Positions 21,533-31,427 are shown, counted from the stretch's first letter. The stretch is DNA of 64,000 nt from Lentibacillus sp. JNUCC-1 (GCF_009741735.1 NZ_WHOH01000003.1:868001-932000), one strand, 5' to 3'. Made by a program: numbers and translations. Notes: a model not told the origin generated them from the letters alone.

Positions 21533-22555
21533 ATGACTAGAACACGTATTGCCATTAATGGATTCGGACGTATCGGCAGAATGGTTTTTCGCCAGGCCAT
21601 CCTGGATGATCAATTAGAAGTTGTGGCTATTAATGCAAGGTACCCCTCTGAAACACTTGCACATTTAATTGCCTATGACAGTGTCCATGGCAAGTTCAGC
21701 CGTGAAGTTAAAGCGCATTCAGATCACCTTGAAGTGGATGGCAAAAAGGTTTGGATTGTTAATAACCGGGAACCTGAAAAGCTGCCCTGGAAACAATACG
21801 AGATTGATGTTGCCATTGAAGCAACAGGTAAATTCAACTCAAAAAAAGAGGCAAGTCGTCATCTCGAAGCAGGGGCACGTAAAGTTGTCATTACCGCTCC
21901 GGGAAAACAAGTCGATAAAACGATTGTCATGGGTGTGAATGATCAAGAATATGATTCAGACCAGCATCACGTCGTTTCAAACGCATCATGCACCACGAAC
22001 TGTCTTGCGCCAGTTGTTAAAATCATTGATGATCATTTCAAAATTGTAAACGGTCTCATGACAACGGTTCACGCCTTTACAACTGATCAAAACAATTTAG
22101 ATAACCCACACAAAGATTTACGACGGGCCAGAGGCTGCACGCAATCTATTATTCCAACTTCTACAGGTGCAGCAAAAGCACTCGGGGAAGTTATGCCACA
22201 TTTAAACGGGAAGCTTCACGGCATGGCACTGCGCGTTCCGACACCAAACGTTTCATTGGTTGATTTGGTCATAGATGTAGAAGAAACCGTTACTGCAGAA
22301 CAAGTCAACACTGCTCTGAAACAAGCTGAAGAGACGATGCCTGGTATTGTCGAATACAGTGAAGAACCACTTGTATCAATTGACTACACAACAAACGATC
22401 ATTCCGCAATTATAGATGGTTTATCAACAATCGTAATGGAAGACTCAAAGATTAAAGTACTGGCCTGGTACGACAACGAATGGGGCTACTCCAAACGCGT
22501 CGTTGACCTCACAGCCTATATCGGCAGTAAACTAACGACCACACAAACAGCATAA
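21533..22555 (+). CDS. gapB: Glyceraldehyde-3-phosphate dehydrogenase, gluconeogenic GapB type
   Basis: Interconverts glyceraldehyde 3-phosphate and 1,3-bisphosphoglycerate. From ATG 21533 (AGGAGGATC) it is 340 residues. It carries an N-terminal INGFGRIGRMVFRQA Rossmann loop, the catalytic cysteine in SNASCTTNCLAPVVKI near residue 152, and STGAAKALGEVMPHLNGKLHGMA. The segment following the second beta strand, INARYPSETLAHL, resembles NADP-using GapB rather than GapA, which usually has an aspartate there. The location downstream of coaE is that of B. subtilis gapB. The speD gene that follows in B. subtilis is not present; a repeat region follows instead. Confidence 0.94.
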   Translation: MTRTRIAINGFGRIGRMVFRQAILDDQLEVVAINARYPSETLAHLIAYDSVHGKFSREVKAHSDHLEVDGKKVWIVNNREPEKLPWKQYEIDVAIEATGKFNSKKEASRHLEAGARKVVITAPGKQVDKTIVMGVNDQEYDSDQHHVVSNASCTTNCLAPVVKIIDDHFKIVNGLMTTVHAFTTDQNNLDNPHKDLRRARGCTQSIIPTSTGAAKALGEVMPHLNGKLHGMALRVPTPNVSLVDLVIDVEETVTAEQVNTALKQAEETMPGIVEYSEEPLVSIDYTTNDHSAIIDGLSTIVMEDSKIKVLAWYDNEWGYSKRVVDLTAYIGSKLTTTQTA

Positions 22556-22599
22556 ACATTATCTGCATTTGCATAGGGTTTTCCAGGAAATTAAAGCAT

Positions 22600-23300
22600 T
22601 GCTTCCGTATACTGCGACGTAAGTGAGTATGAAGGAAAATCCTCATATAAGTTTACGAGAAGACCGTGATTTCCGCTGCGGGAAGTCGCTTTAACTTCAT
22701 CACAGCTCAAGTGCGACATCTGTTCAAGAAAATCACTTTCACAGTGTCTTCTAGCCAAGGGGCCTGCAGGACGCAGGTCGTTCGATGTTGGCGCAGGACG
22801 CGCCGGTTTTAATCGAACATCCCCTGATGCCTCCTTGCCCCGGCAAGGGGTATGTCGACGTTGTCCGCAAAGGACGGTCTTAGTCGACCATCCTTAATGT
22901 ACTCACTGTGGGGTCTTCGGACTCGTGCTGTTCCCGCAGGAGTCGACTTCCCTCCGCTACAATCACTTTGTTTAAAAATAGTGCTTGGACGGTTCTACTC
23001 GCACAAGCGTGAGGTAATTAACACATCTCACAAAGCTCGGGGAAAACACGGAGACTCCTATGGAAGCAAAAGCCTCGGTGAGACCCCGGAGCGCGGTATA
23101 GGGGAAGGAAGGCTAAAACCGCGACGTCCTGTCGCAACGCCTTCATGACCCACATCCTGTGGGCCTGAGGCTCAGCAGCGCCCATGGAAAGCGCAGTGTT
23201 TTCCCCGAGCGGTTGCCAGAGGCAGTCATTTCCAGCTTTCTCTACGTCGCAATTTGTGTTTACTAATCATTATAAGTTTCTGCTGTAACACACCAAGGCT
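22600..23300. repeat. Composite intergenic repeat with nested stem-loops; carries an unoccupied IS110 target site
   Basis: About 900 bases between gapB and the next gene have no supported coding sequence. The right part (reverse orientation relative to the 46.1-47.0 kb copy) contains CTCGGGGAAAACAC- and GTTGCCAG-type blocks shared with the other copies. The left part holds stem-loops with AGGAC or GTCCT loops: 22763-22777, 22790-22804, 22863-22875, 23121-23135 and 23149-23163. At 22921-22970 lies the uninterrupted CTGTTCCCGCAGGAGTCGAC sequence. The same sequence is split by IS110-type elements at 33.8, 38.2 and 46.4 kb. Confidence 0.85.
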
Positions 23301-23322
23301 TCAGAAAAGCGATTGGAAAACT

Positions 23323-23365
23323 AAAAAGAGAGACAGCCATCCAAATTGAGTGGCTGTCTCTTTTT
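23323..23365. terminator. Strong terminator-like hairpin
   Basis: AAAAAGAGAGACAGCCA (23323-23339) pairs with TGGCTGTCTCTTTTT (23351-23365). It is symmetrical, so usable in both directions, and insulates the nrdR-dnaB-dnaI operon from the gapB side. Confidence 0.85.
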
Positions 23366-23484
23366 AACGTTCGACTTGTTTAGTTGTAGAATAAGAAGAT
23401 TAGTCGATTTGTGTAAAACATGTTAAAATGTAAGGTATACATAATGTGCGTTTTCAAAATAAGATCATTTAGAGGTGTTCGTTT

Positions 23485-23871
23485 ATGTCCTTGCGCCAAA
23501 CGGTTGCTAAATATTTCACAAATCACGCTGAAACACGGGAGCGTCATGATGATCCTGCGCTCGTATCCCATTACTATAAAACAACAAAAGACAAAGCCAT
23601 GGCCAAATTGGAAGAAATGTTTTCAGACCAGCAGCTTTATGACCTGAATGCCATTTCCAAGGAACACGGAGAAATCAGTGTTTATACAAAAAAAGGCCGG
23701 AAAGTATTTATTATTGTAACTGTGATTATGGTCAGGCCTTTTCAGACGGCGATCGACTTCTCAGTTACATCAGAATCTGCCCTGCCTTTTGACTTCGGCC
23801 ACAGTAACAAGATCATTCAACAGCTCTATGCTCAAATTGATCAGCATTTTACACCATTGGACCGAAACTAA
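23485..23871 (+). CDS. Conserved hypothetical cytosolic protein
   Basis: I do not recognise a functional family. The 128-residue soluble protein begins [23 protein letters not shown]. It has a charged N-terminal half and a beta-rich C-terminal half ([21 protein letters not shown]), with no signal peptide and no clear catalytic motif. AGAGGTG precedes the ATG. It lies 19 bases upstream of nrdR and ahead of dnaB-dnaI, so it is likely cotranscribed with them. Codon usage looks like that of its neighbours, which argues for a real gene. Confidence 0.7.
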   Translation: MSLRQTVAKYFTNHAETRERHDDPALVSHYYKTTKDKAMAKLEEMFSDQQLYDLNAISKEHGEISVYTKKGRKVFIIVTVIMVRPFQTAIDFSVTSESALPFDFGHSNKIIQQLYAQIDQHFTPLDRN

Positions 23872-23890
23872 CGAGAAAGAGGTCAATCAT

Positions 23891-24358
23891 ATGAAATGTT
23901 CAAATTGCGATTCTAAAAGTACAAAAGTGCTTGACTCTCGCCCGATTGAAGAAGGGAGAGCGATCCGAAGACGACGCGAGTGTGAAAATTGCGGATTCCG
24001 CTTTACAACATTCGAACGGATTGAAGAAGTCCCGCTTATTGTTGTGAAAAAGGACGGTAATCGACAGGAATTCAGCAGACAAAAGATTACAGGGGGGCTA
24101 ATTAAGGCATGTGAAAAACGGCCTGTTCCAATTGAAACGATTGAAAATATAGCCCTTCAATGTGAGAAAGAATTGCGCAGCTCAGGAAATTCTGAAGTAC
24201 ACAGTGATGACATAGGAAAGCTGGTTATGACCCACTTATCAGATGTTGATGAGGTGGCATACGTCCGGTTTGCCTCTGTTTACCGTCAGTTCAAGGACCT
24301 AAGTGTTTTCCTGGATGAGTTGACGGACTTGATTAAAACAGACAAGCATGAGAACTGA
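23891..24358 (+). CDS. nrdR: Transcriptional repressor NrdR
   Basis: Zinc and nucleotide-binding repressor of ribonucleotide reductase genes, acting at NrdR boxes. From the ATG at 23891 the protein is 155 residues. The zinc ribbon has [16 protein letters not shown] (residues 3-6) and [15 protein letters not shown] (near 31-34), and is followed by an ATP-cone domain with [20 protein letters not shown]. The upstream in-frame start at 23789 lies inside the previous gene and is rejected. AGAAAGAGG precedes the ATG. The next gene is dnaB, linking dNTP supply control to replication initiation. Confidence 0.95.
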   Translation: MKCSNCDSKSTKVLDSRPIEEGRAIRRRRECENCGFRFTTFERIEEVPLIVVKKDGNRQEFSRQKITGGLIKACEKRPVPIETIENIALQCEKELRSSGNSEVHSDDIGKLVMTHLSDVDEVAYVRFASVYRQFKDLSVFLDELTDLIKTDKHEN

Positions 24359-24396
24359 AAACAATCGGATGCATAATCGTCATGGGAGGAACAAAG

Positions 24397-25742
24397 ATGA
24401 ATGCTATTGGTAAATTATTGCCTGTTGACGGTTACGCTGTAAAATTAAATGCTACGATGCCGGTTAACTATACGATGGCGTTAAGTCATTTATACCAGCC
24501 ACTGATCGGCATAGAGGCAACAGCATTATATTTCACACTGGCAGAAGACAGGCACATCCAAAGAAATAACACACCCCAAACACATCATACGCTGATGAGT
24601 TATTTAAATCTGCCTCTGGACCGGATATACCGGGCCAGATTAAAACTGGAAGCGATCGGGCTTTTAAAGACATATAAAGCGAAGTCGGAACAGATGGTGT
24701 ACCTGTATGAGCTTCAGCCGCCTTTCTCCCCATCAAATTTTTTTAATGATGCGATGCTGGCCCAATTGTTATACCATCATATTGGTGAAGAGCGATTCAA
24801 ACGTTTGAAACACCAATTTATCACTCAGCCGTCATTTAATGTGGAAAGAGACATAACGGCATCATTCCAGGATGTTTTTCAGACGTTCGTACCGGATGGT
24901 AAAGCAATCGTCAATGAAGGAGATGCAGAAGCTTCAGCAGCTTCACCACCTTTGGAGAATGTGGATTTCTCTTGGATGAGACGAATGTTGAAGCAACGCA
25001 TGATACCGGTTAACCAGGTTTTGACGCCTCAAAATAAAACACTCATCGCTCAAATGATGTCCGTGTACGGCCTTACCCAGCTTGATTTGGAAAAGGCTTT
25101 GTTATGGGCGCTTACAGAAGATAATCATATTGACGCATCCGAATTCCAAACCGCGTGCCATGATTTATTTAAAGCAACCTATCCAAACCAGCCGGTCCAG
25201 CTCGCCGAAAAAGAATTAAGCGCAACTGAGGAAAGAGAAGTAACAGAACCACCCGCCACAAAAGAGGAACAACTTGTCCAAAGACTGGAAACCATGTCCC
25301 CGAAAGAATTGCTTGAAGACTTCTCGAGCGGGGGCAGGCATCCGAACAAGATATGAAAATCATAGCAGAAGTTATGACGTCACAGAATTTGCCGGCACCT
25401 GTGATGAACGTGTTGATCCACTATGTATTGCTGCAAACCGATATGAGGTTGACTAAGAATTATCTTGCTAAAATTGCGAGTCACTGGTCACGCGCAAAAC
25501 TTAAGAATGCTCAAGAGGCCATGAAATTTGCCAAAGATCAGTTGAATAAACGAACGGCATACCAAAACAAGCAGAAAAACAACCGGAAGTCTTACAATAA
25601 AGAAGTGGTTCCAGACTGGTTTAGAGAACGACAACAGCAGAATCCTTCACAGCCATCTGCCAAAGACTCCGATAAATTGGATGATGCTAAGGAAAGAGAG
25701 AAGCTGGCAGCCATGCTGAAAGAGTTCTCTGAAGGAAGCTAG
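24397..25742 (+). CDS. dnaB: Replication initiation/membrane attachment protein DnaB, frameshifted by one missing base near 25331
   Basis: Helicase co-loader of Firmicutes that works with DnaD and DnaI at oriC and in restart (not the helicase itself). The first frame runs from ATG 24397 and ends at 25356 after LLEDFSSGGRHPNKI. The remainder (MKIIAEVMTSQNLPAPVMNVLIHYVLL..., from 25353) lies in the next frame. Adding one G to the run of five G's at 25330-25334 gives ...SSGGQASEQDMKIIAEVM and a single 448-residue protein, close to the B. subtilis 472. The C-terminal half is the DnaB/DnaD DDBH2 domain with the NYLAKIASHW (YxxxIxxxW) motif. Both halves are well preserved, so a base-calling error is likely. 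Confidence 0.9.
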
Positions 25743-25782
25743 AACCACACATATTCAATTGATAACATAAGGGGTGATATCG

Positions 25783-26715
25783 ATGAAGAAAATCCAGTCC
25801 GCCTTACACAAATGGATGAAGGATAACGAAAGTTTTAAAGAAAATTATACAAATATGAAACAAAACGTACTGAATGACCCAGAAATCAAGCAGTTTCTCG
25901 ATGGTCACCCTGAATTAAGTGATGCCGTTATTGAAAAAAATCTAATCAAACTGTACGAATTCAGCACGCAATCCAAACAATGTGACAGGTGCTCATCGTT
26001 TGGATCTTGTATTAACATCATAAAGGGGTATTCGCCGGTATTGCACGTGGATCAGGGCGATATTCATTTATCCTATGAAAAATGTCATTCAATGCTTGCA
26101 CATGAACGAACAGCCAAACAGCAACAACTGATCCAGAGTCTTTATGTGCCAAAAGAAATTCTGTCTGCATCAGTAGACGATTTGGATCCTGATGCAACGA
26201 GAAGTGAGGCTATCACAGCAGCATTAACATTTTTAAACAAAGCGAAAACAGAGTTGCCATCCAAGGGGATTTTTTTCTCGGGTCCATTCGGGGTGGGAAA
26301 AACGTATTTTCTTGGGGCGGTAGCTAATAAGCTAAAAGATATTGGCATCTCCTCCATGCTCATTTACATGCCAGAGTTCGTCCGGGAGATGAAGACCTCT
26401 ATCAAAGACGATTCAATTAATGAGAAGATTGAACACTTTAAGAAAGCGGATGTGTTGATGCTTGACGATATCGGTGCGGAAACCCAATCTGCTTGGTTCA
26501 GAGATGAAATTCTTGGCAGTATTTTACAATACCGGATGATGGAGCGGCTTCCCGTATTCTTTACATCCAATTATACCTTGAAGCAATTACAAGAACAGCT
26601 TGCTTTTTCTAACCGAGGCGGTGTGGAAGAGGTTAAAGCAGGGCGTGTGATCGAACGCATCCGGCAAGTTAGTCGAGAAGTGGAGATTTATGGTCCAAAT
26701 CGACGCGAAGAATAG
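25783..26715 (+). CDS. dnaI: Primosomal protein DnaI (helicase loader)
   Basis: AAA+ ATPase that loads the replicative helicase DnaC in Bacillus. From ATG 25783 (AAGGGGTGAT) it is 310 residues. The N-terminal helicase-binding domain has a cysteine cluster (CDRCSSFGSC near residues 67-76, with further C/H around 106). The AAA+ domain has Walker A GPFGVGKTY near residue 168 and Walker B VLMLDDIGAE near 225. FTSNYTLKQL and ERIRQVSREVEI carry the sensor and arginine residues. It is directly downstream of dnaB. Confidence 0.95.
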   Translation: MKKIQSALHKWMKDNESFKENYTNMKQNVLNDPEIKQFLDGHPELSDAVIEKNLIKLYEFSTQSKQCDRCSSFGSCINIIKGYSPVLHVDQGDIHLSYEKCHSMLAHERTAKQQQLIQSLYVPKEILSASVDDLDPDATRSEAITAALTFLNKAKTELPSKGIFFSGPFGVGKTYFLGAVANKLKDIGISSMLIYMPEFVREMKTSIKDDSINEKIEHFKKADVLMLDDIGAETQSAWFRDEILGSILQYRMMERLPVFFTSNYTLKQLQEQLAFSNRGGVEEVKAGRVIERIRQVSREVEIYGPNRREE

Positions 26716-26840
26716 ACCTGGATGCTGAAACCTTTGATCTGAGCAATACCGGAGAAACTACCATAGCTAGTTTCTTAACTGAATACATGTTTCACTCATC
26801 ACGACCATATAATGTATCAGTTCGTTATTTGGTGAGGGTG

Positions 26841-27695
26841 ATGGAGTTGTTTGAAGTTTATTTCAAATCGGATCAGGAGGTCATCAGTTTTTGTGAATTT
26901 TTATTCCGGCATAATAAAAAGATAGCACTTCACTGGCAGACTGAGGAGGATTGGGGTCATCGCATTTCATTTAATGACAATATGCCAACTGTAGAACGAT
27001 TGGATACGATATCTAAGTCAATGGTTGACGTGTTTATCGAACACCGGTTATCCAGAATGATTAACGATATTATCCATTACAACTTTTACTACACGCGCAC
27101 CGTTGAAATGGAACGCATTCTTGCATTGACACACTGGATCTTCTTTGGGGAGGATGAAGACAGTCAGCGTGTCAAAAATTATAAGGATCCGGCTCAGGTA
27201 ATCAAGACAATCTTCCTGACGAATATTAAGGAGTCAACGACGGTTCATTTCGATTCAATCGTTAATTTTCGTTTTCAAGTCTTTAAAGACCAGCTCATCC
27301 ATTATGTCGGACTGGCCATTGATGAATTTAAACGGGAAGAGGAGCATCAGGCATTTGTTCATACTTTAAGAGAATATGTGAAGCAAAAAGCGACCACATA
27401 CCCGGTGCTTCATGTTGTACAAGGCAAGGATTTTATGTTTTATAAGCCAAGCGGGAAGAAGTTTTCCGCTATGGAGCTGCGCATGATTATGCATAAAGAG
27501 CCCTTATATATTGTAGGACTTGATAAAAATGAATATAATCTTGCCCCTTTAATTACACTGGCGCCTGAGAAAGTCAGAATTTACGGAGATGACCCTTCCG
27601 AAGCAAAAACGCTAACAGTCATTAATGTGTTTCAGGAACGTGCGCATTTTGAACCGCTGGAAAACTTTCCTTTTGCACTTGAGCTGGAAAATTAA
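26841..27695 (+). CDS. ytxC: YtxC family sporulation protein
   Basis: Putative sporulation protein of the YtxC family, of unknown biochemical role. From ATG 26841, with GGTGAGGGTG just upstream, the protein is 284 residues, near B. subtilis YtxC (about 281). It is soluble, mixed alpha/beta, and rich in aromatic and charged residues, with no transmembrane segment. The frame is open from 26787 but has no ribosome site there. In B. subtilis ytxB precedes ytxC after dnaI. Here a TVP38/YtxB-like gene is found instead at 34.7 kb. Confidence 0.82.
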   Translation: MELFEVYFKSDQEVISFCEFLFRHNKKIALHWQTEEDWGHRISFNDNMPTVERLDTISKSMVDVFIEHRLSRMINDIIHYNFYYTRTVEMERILALTHWIFFGEDEDSQRVKNYKDPAQVIKTIFLTNIKESTTVHFDSIVNFRFQVFKDQLIHYVGLAIDEFKREEEHQAFVHTLREYVKQKATTYPVLHVVQGKDFMFYKPSGKKFSAMELRMIMHKEPLYIVGLDKNEYNLAPLITLAPEKVRIYGDDPSEAKTLTVINVFQERAHFEPLENFPFALELEN

Positions 27696-27705
27696 TGGAC
27701 ATGAC

Positions 27706-27734
27706 TTGCTTTTCAGCACAATGGCCGCTATAAT
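27706..27734 (+). promoter_or_regulatory. SigA promoter of the thrS leader
   Basis: TTGCTT (27706-27711) and TATAAT (27729-27734) lie 17 bases apart, just upstream of the T-box leader. Confidence 0.75.
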
Positions 27735-27744
27735 GTTCATAAAT

Positions 27745-27995
27745 CAAGATACTGTATTGTTATGACAAGGCCATGATCAATGACCAAGATGCTGAAAAGA
27801 GAAGGAAGTCCCCGGCTGAAAACTTCCCCTGCACAGTGATTGATTACCACCTTAGAACACCGTCATGAAAAGTGACGGCGGTTCACCTCCGTTAACAGGT
27901 GTCAGAGCCGTTCATGCATATGAACGGAAATGAGGGTGGAACCGCGATCTCAAAGCTCGTCCCTTTGCCAAGGCAGAGGGATGGGCTTTTTTATT
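27745..27995 (+). promoter_or_regulatory. T-box leader of thrS
   Basis: tRNA-sensing antitermination leader between ytxC and thrS. The diagnostic T-box AGGGTGGAACCGCG lies at 27933-27946. The terminator helix (from 27954, ending in a T-run at 27987-27992) follows directly. The upstream 180 bases form long stem-loops that would hold the specifier; several ACC triplets (threonine) occur near 27847-27862, but the specifier is not assigned with certainty. Uncharged tRNA-Thr is expected to switch on thrS. Confidence 0.92.
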
Positions 27996-28022
27996 TTTAT
28001 CAAAAAAGAGGAGTTGTTGGGT

Positions 28023-29969
28023 ATGACAGACATTCAAATAACATTTCCAGATGGCAATTCAAAAGCTTTTCCATCCGGAACAACAGGTGAAGACATTGCC
28101 GCATCAATTTCACCAGGCCTGAAAAAACAAGCACTAGCCATTAAACTTGACGGCGTTCCAGTAGATCTGCGCCGTCCGCTATCAGAAGGCGGAAAGATTG
28201 AAATCTTGACATACCGTGATCAGGAAGGCATCGAAATTATGCGCCATTCAACCGCCCACCTGATGGCCCAGGCGATTAGAAGGCTGTATAAAGACGTCAG
28301 TTTCGGTGTAGGTCCAGTCATCGAAGAAGGTTTCTATTACGACTTTGACATGGATTACCATGTGACACCAGAGGATTTGCCAAAGATTGAAAAAGAAATG
28401 AAGCGCATCGTCGATGAAAATCTGGAAATCGAGCGGATGGAAGTCACACGGGATGAAGCAAAAGCGTTATTTAAAGAAATAGGGGATGACCTCAAGCCGG
28501 AATTGATCGACGACATTCCTGAAGGTGAACAGGTTACCATATATAAGCAAGGTGAATTTATGGATTTGTGCCGAGGTGTCCATGTGCCCTCGACCAGTAA
28601 AATCAAAGCATTTAAATTGCTGAGTATCTCAGGGGCTTATTGGCGGGGCGACAGCAATAATAAGCAGCTTCAGCGTATATATGGCACTGCATTTGAAAAA
28701 CAAGGCCAGCTTGACGAGCATTTGCGCATCCTTGAAGAACGCAAAGAACGGGATCACCGTAAGCTTGGAAAAGAACTGGATATCTTTACTGTTTCACAAA
28801 AAGTCGGACAAGGCCTGCCGCTTTGGCTGCCTAAAGGTGCGACTGTTCGCCGCATGATTGAGCGGTACATTGTTGACCTTGAAGAGCGTCTTGGCTATGA
28901 CCATGTCTATACCCCTGTGTTGGGCAGCGTGGATTTGTATAAGACAAGTGGTCACTTAGAGCACTACCAGGATGATATGTTCCCAATCATGGAAATGGAT
29001 AACGAAGACCTTGTCTTGCGTCCCATGAATTGCCCGCACCATATGATGGTCTATAAAAATCAGCTCTACAGCTATCGAAATCTCCCTGTTCGAATTGCTG
29101 AACTGGGTACCATGCATCGTCATGAGATGTCAGGAGCATTGGCAGGCCTGCAGCGAGTTCGGGCGATGACACTGAACGATGCCCACATTTTCGCACGCCC
29201 TGATCAGCTGAAAGAAGAATTTATCCGAGTGGTTAAGCTCGTTCAACATGTGTACAAAGATTTCGGGATTGACGATTACTATTTCCGTCTTTCTTACCGG
29301 GATCCGGAAGATAAAGAGAAATATATCGATAACGATGAGATGTGGGAAAAAGCACAAGCCATGCTCAAGGAAACAATGGATGATATGGATCTTGAATATG
29401 TTGAAGCAGACGGGGAAGCAGCTTTTTACGGGCCAAAACTGGATGTTCAAGTTAAAACAGCCCTTGGAAAAGACGAGACACTTTCCACAGTTCAGCTCGA
29501 TTTCCATCTGCCAGAACGGTTTGATTTGACATATATTGGCGAAGACGGCAAACACCATCGTCCGGTCGTCATTCACCGCGGGGTTGTATCAACAATGGAG
29601 CGATTCGTCGCCTTCTTGATTGAAGAATACAAAGGCGCATTCCCAACATGGCTCGCCCCTGTTCAGACAAAAATTATCCCTGTATCACTTGATGCACATC
29701 TTAACTATGCAGAGGAAATGGCAGACAAGCTCCGTTATGAAGGCATTCGTGTGGAAGTGGATGAACGCGATGAAAAAATTGGCTACAAAATCCGCAGTGC
29801 TCAAACAGAGAAGATCCCATTCACCCTTGTTGTCGGCGATGCTGAAATCAAAGACGGAAGTGTCAATGTCAGACGATACGGTGAAAAAGATTCCGAATCC
29901 ATGTCTTTTGATGCATTTAAGAGCATGATTGATGCTGTGATTATGAACAAAGAATTTACAAAACGGTAA
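28023..29969 (+). CDS. thrS: Threonyl-tRNA synthetase
   Basis: Class II aminoacyl-tRNA synthetase charging tRNA-Thr. From ATG 28023 it is 648 residues. An N-terminal TGS domain (1-~62) is followed by the editing domain with [13 protein letters not shown] (the HxxxH zinc/editing motif). The catalytic core has [15 protein letters not shown] (zinc cysteine), [26 protein letters not shown] (motif 2) and [34 protein letters not shown] (motif 3). The C-terminal anticodon-binding domain follows. The track-like extension back to 27930 lies in the T-box terminator and is not translated. Confidence 0.97.
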   Translation: MTDIQITFPDGNSKAFPSGTTGEDIAASISPGLKKQALAIKLDGVPVDLRRPLSEGGKIEILTYRDQEGIEIMRHSTAHLMAQAIRRLYKDVSFGVGPVIEEGFYYDFDMDYHVTPEDLPKIEKEMKRIVDENLEIERMEVTRDEAKALFKEIGDDLKPELIDDIPEGEQVTIYKQGEFMDLCRGVHVPSTSKIKAFKLLSISGAYWRGDSNNKQLQRIYGTAFEKQGQLDEHLRILEERKERDHRKLGKELDIFTVSQKVGQGLPLWLPKGATVRRMIERYIVDLEERLGYDHVYTPVLGSVDLYKTSGHLEHYQDDMFPIMEMDNEDLVLRPMNCPHHMMVYKNQLYSYRNLPVRIAELGTMHRHEMSGALAGLQRVRAMTLNDAHIFARPDQLKEEFIRVVKLVQHVYKDFGIDDYYFRLSYRDPEDKEKYIDNDEMWEKAQAMLKETMDDMDLEYVEADGEAAFYGPKLDVQVKTALGKDETLSTVQLDFHLPERFDLTYIGEDGKHHRPVVIHRGVVSTMERFVAFLIEEYKGAFPTWLAPVQTKIIPVSLDAHLNYAEEMADKLRYEGIRVEVDERDEKIGYKIRSAQTEKIPFTLVVGDAEIKDGSVNVRRYGEKDSESMSFDAFKSMIDAVIMNKEFTKR

Positions 29970-30000
29970 GGTTCATTGAGCTACTTTCGCAAATGAGCCC

Positions 30001-30029
30001 TTGACAGTTTAAATTAAACATGGTATTCT
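30001..30029 (+). promoter_or_regulatory. SigA promoter of the infC operon
   Basis: A perfect TTGACA (30001-30006) lies 17 bases before TATTCT (30024-30029), followed by a ~200-base untranslated leader. Confidence 0.85.
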
Positions 30030-30039
30030 ATACAGGTTG

Positions 30040-30182
30040 AAACAAATATTGATCTCGAGACAAGTAGAAGCACCCGCTTCTCACCTGTTCAACGCATGCG
30101 TGCAGTTGGCTGGTTCAATTCTTTCTTCATGATTAACAAATGGGGAAGTGTGGGTGCATTTATGTACCGACACTTTTTTATT
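30040..30182 (+). promoter_or_regulatory. L20-type leader with attenuator ahead of infC
   Basis: The 5' leader of infC-rpmI-rplT. It contains the AGTAGAAGCACCCGCTTCT hairpin region (30064-30082) and a terminator. The terminator stem pairs GTGTGGGTGC (30148-30157) with GTACCGACAC (30164-30173), with two mismatches, and is followed by six T's. In Bacillus, L20 binds such a leader to promote termination and so limits its own operon. Assignment to that class rests on position and layout. Confidence 0.75.
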
Positions 30183-30237
30183 TGCATATGTCACTTGTCA
30201 GGATCAGTAACCCAAAATTCTACGGAGGTGGCTGGCT

Positions 30238-30753
30238 ATTAGCAAAGATATGAATGTCAATGAGAAGATTCGTGCACGAGAAGTGAGACTCATTGATTCA
30301 AACGGTGATCAGCTCGGAGTGAAATCTCGCCAGGAGGCATTGGAGATTGCCGGTAAACGGGAACTTGACCTTGTTTTGGTTGCACCGAACGCAAAACCGC
30401 CCGTATGTCGTATCATGAACTACGGAAAGTATCGTTACGAGCAGCAGAAGAAGGAAAAAGAAGCCCGCAAGAAACAAAAAGTCATCCAGGTTAAAGAAGT
30501 GCGCTTCACACCTGGCATTGGCGATCATGACTTTAATACGAAATTAAAAAATGCCCGCAAGTTCCTTGAAAAAGGGGACAAAGTTAAAGCGGCTGTCCGG
30601 TTCCGCGGGCGTATGATTACCCATAAGGAACTCGGCAGAGAAGTGCTTGATCGTCTTGCTGATGAAGTAAAAGACATTGCAACAATCGAATCAAGGCCTA
30701 AGATGGAAGGCCGCAACATGTTTATGATGCTCGCACCGATAAGCGAAAAGTAA
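30238..30753 (+). CDS. infC: Translation initiation factor IF-3, ATT start
   Basis: Binds the 30S subunit, prevents subunit joining and checks start-codon choice. The ribosome site GGAGGTG at 30224-30230 lies seven bases before ATT at 30238, giving [18 protein letters not shown], which matches the Bacillus IF-3 N-terminus. The first ATG (30250) is too far from the ribosome site. A non-standard start is typical of infC, because IF-3 discriminates against it and so represses itself. The ~171-residue protein has the N domain (to ~80), a lysine-rich linker ([22 protein letters not shown]), and the C domain with [20 protein letters not shown]. Confidence 0.93.
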   Translation: MSKDMNVNEKIRAREVRLIDSNGDQLGVKSRQEALEIAGKRELDLVLVAPNAKPPVCRIMNYGKYRYEQQKKEKEARKKQKVIQVKEVRFTPGIGDHDFNTKLKNARKFLEKGDKVKAAVRFRGRMITHKELGREVLDRLADEVKDIATIESRPKMEGRNMFMMLAPISEK

Positions 30754-30781
30754 TTGAAGCTCACAATAGGAGGAAATGGTT

Positions 30782-30979
30782 ATGCCTAAAATGAAAAGCC
30801 ATAAAGGCTCACAGAAGCGTTTTAGAAAAACAGGGACTGGCAAACTGAAGCGTGCCCATGCTTATACAAGCCATATGTTTGCCAACAAATCACAGAAGCA
30901 AAAGCGTAAACTACGCAAAAACACGACAGTTTCGGAAGCAGATTACGGTCGTATCAAAACTATGCTTCCATACAAATAA
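30782..30979 (+). CDS. rpmI: 50S ribosomal protein L35
   Basis: Small basic protein of the large ribosomal subunit. From ATG 30782 (AGGAGGAAATGG) it is 65 residues, beginning [24 protein letters not shown] and ending with [10 protein letters not shown], both typical. It lies between infC and rplT in the standard operon and is controlled with them by the leader at 30040-30182. Confidence 0.97.
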   Translation: MPKMKSHKGSQKRFRKTGTGKLKRAHAYTSHMFANKSQKQKRKLRKNTTVSEADYGRIKTMLPYK

Positions 30980-31022
30980 ACACTACTGAAATTGAAATGG
31001 TTTCTATCTAGGAGGGTATAAA

Positions 31023-31379
31023 ATGGCACGTGTTAAAGGTGGTACCGTTACACGCAGACGTCGTAAACGCGTACTTAAGTTAGCCAAAGGATATTATGGT
31101 TCGAAAAGAACGTTATTTAAAACAGCAAAACAACAGGTTATGAAATCAGGTCAGTATGCATACCGTGACCGCAGACAGAAAAAACGTGAATTCCGCAAGT
31201 TGTGGATTGCACGGATCAACGCTGCTGCACGCATGAATGACTTGTCTTACAACAAGTTGATGCACGGTTTGAAACTTGCTAACATTGATATCAACCGTAA
31301 AATGCTGTCGGACTTGGCTGTAAACGACGAGCAAGCATTTGCAGAGCTCGCCCAAAAAGCCAAAGCTGCACTTAACTAA
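31023..31379 (+). CDS. rplT: 50S ribosomal protein L20
   Basis: Early assembly protein of the 50S subunit that binds 23S rRNA, and in Bacillus the autoregulator of its own operon through the leader. The 118 residues begin [28 protein letters not shown] and include [23 protein letters not shown]. The AGGAGGG site lies just upstream. A strong terminator follows at 31387. Confidence 0.98.
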   Translation: MARVKGGTVTRRRRKRVLKLAKGYYGSKRTLFKTAKQQVMKSGQYAYRDRRQKKREFRKLWIARINAAARMNDLSYNKLMHGLKLANIDINRKMLSDLAVNDEQAFAELAQKAKAALN

Positions 31380-31386
31380 TCACAAG

Positions 31387-31427
31387 AGCCGGATCACACA
31401 ACCAACGTGATCCGGCTTTATTTGTGT
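31387..31427 (+). terminator. Terminator after rplT
   Basis: AGCCGGATCAC (31387-31397) pairs with GTGATCCGGCT (31407-31417), followed by TTATTTGT. Confidence 0.88.

Noticed and set aside
22852..23148. 98-codon open frame in the repeat region after gapB
   Set aside because: It spans repeat blocks found elsewhere without the frame, has no ribosome site, and its composition is that of GC-rich hairpins.
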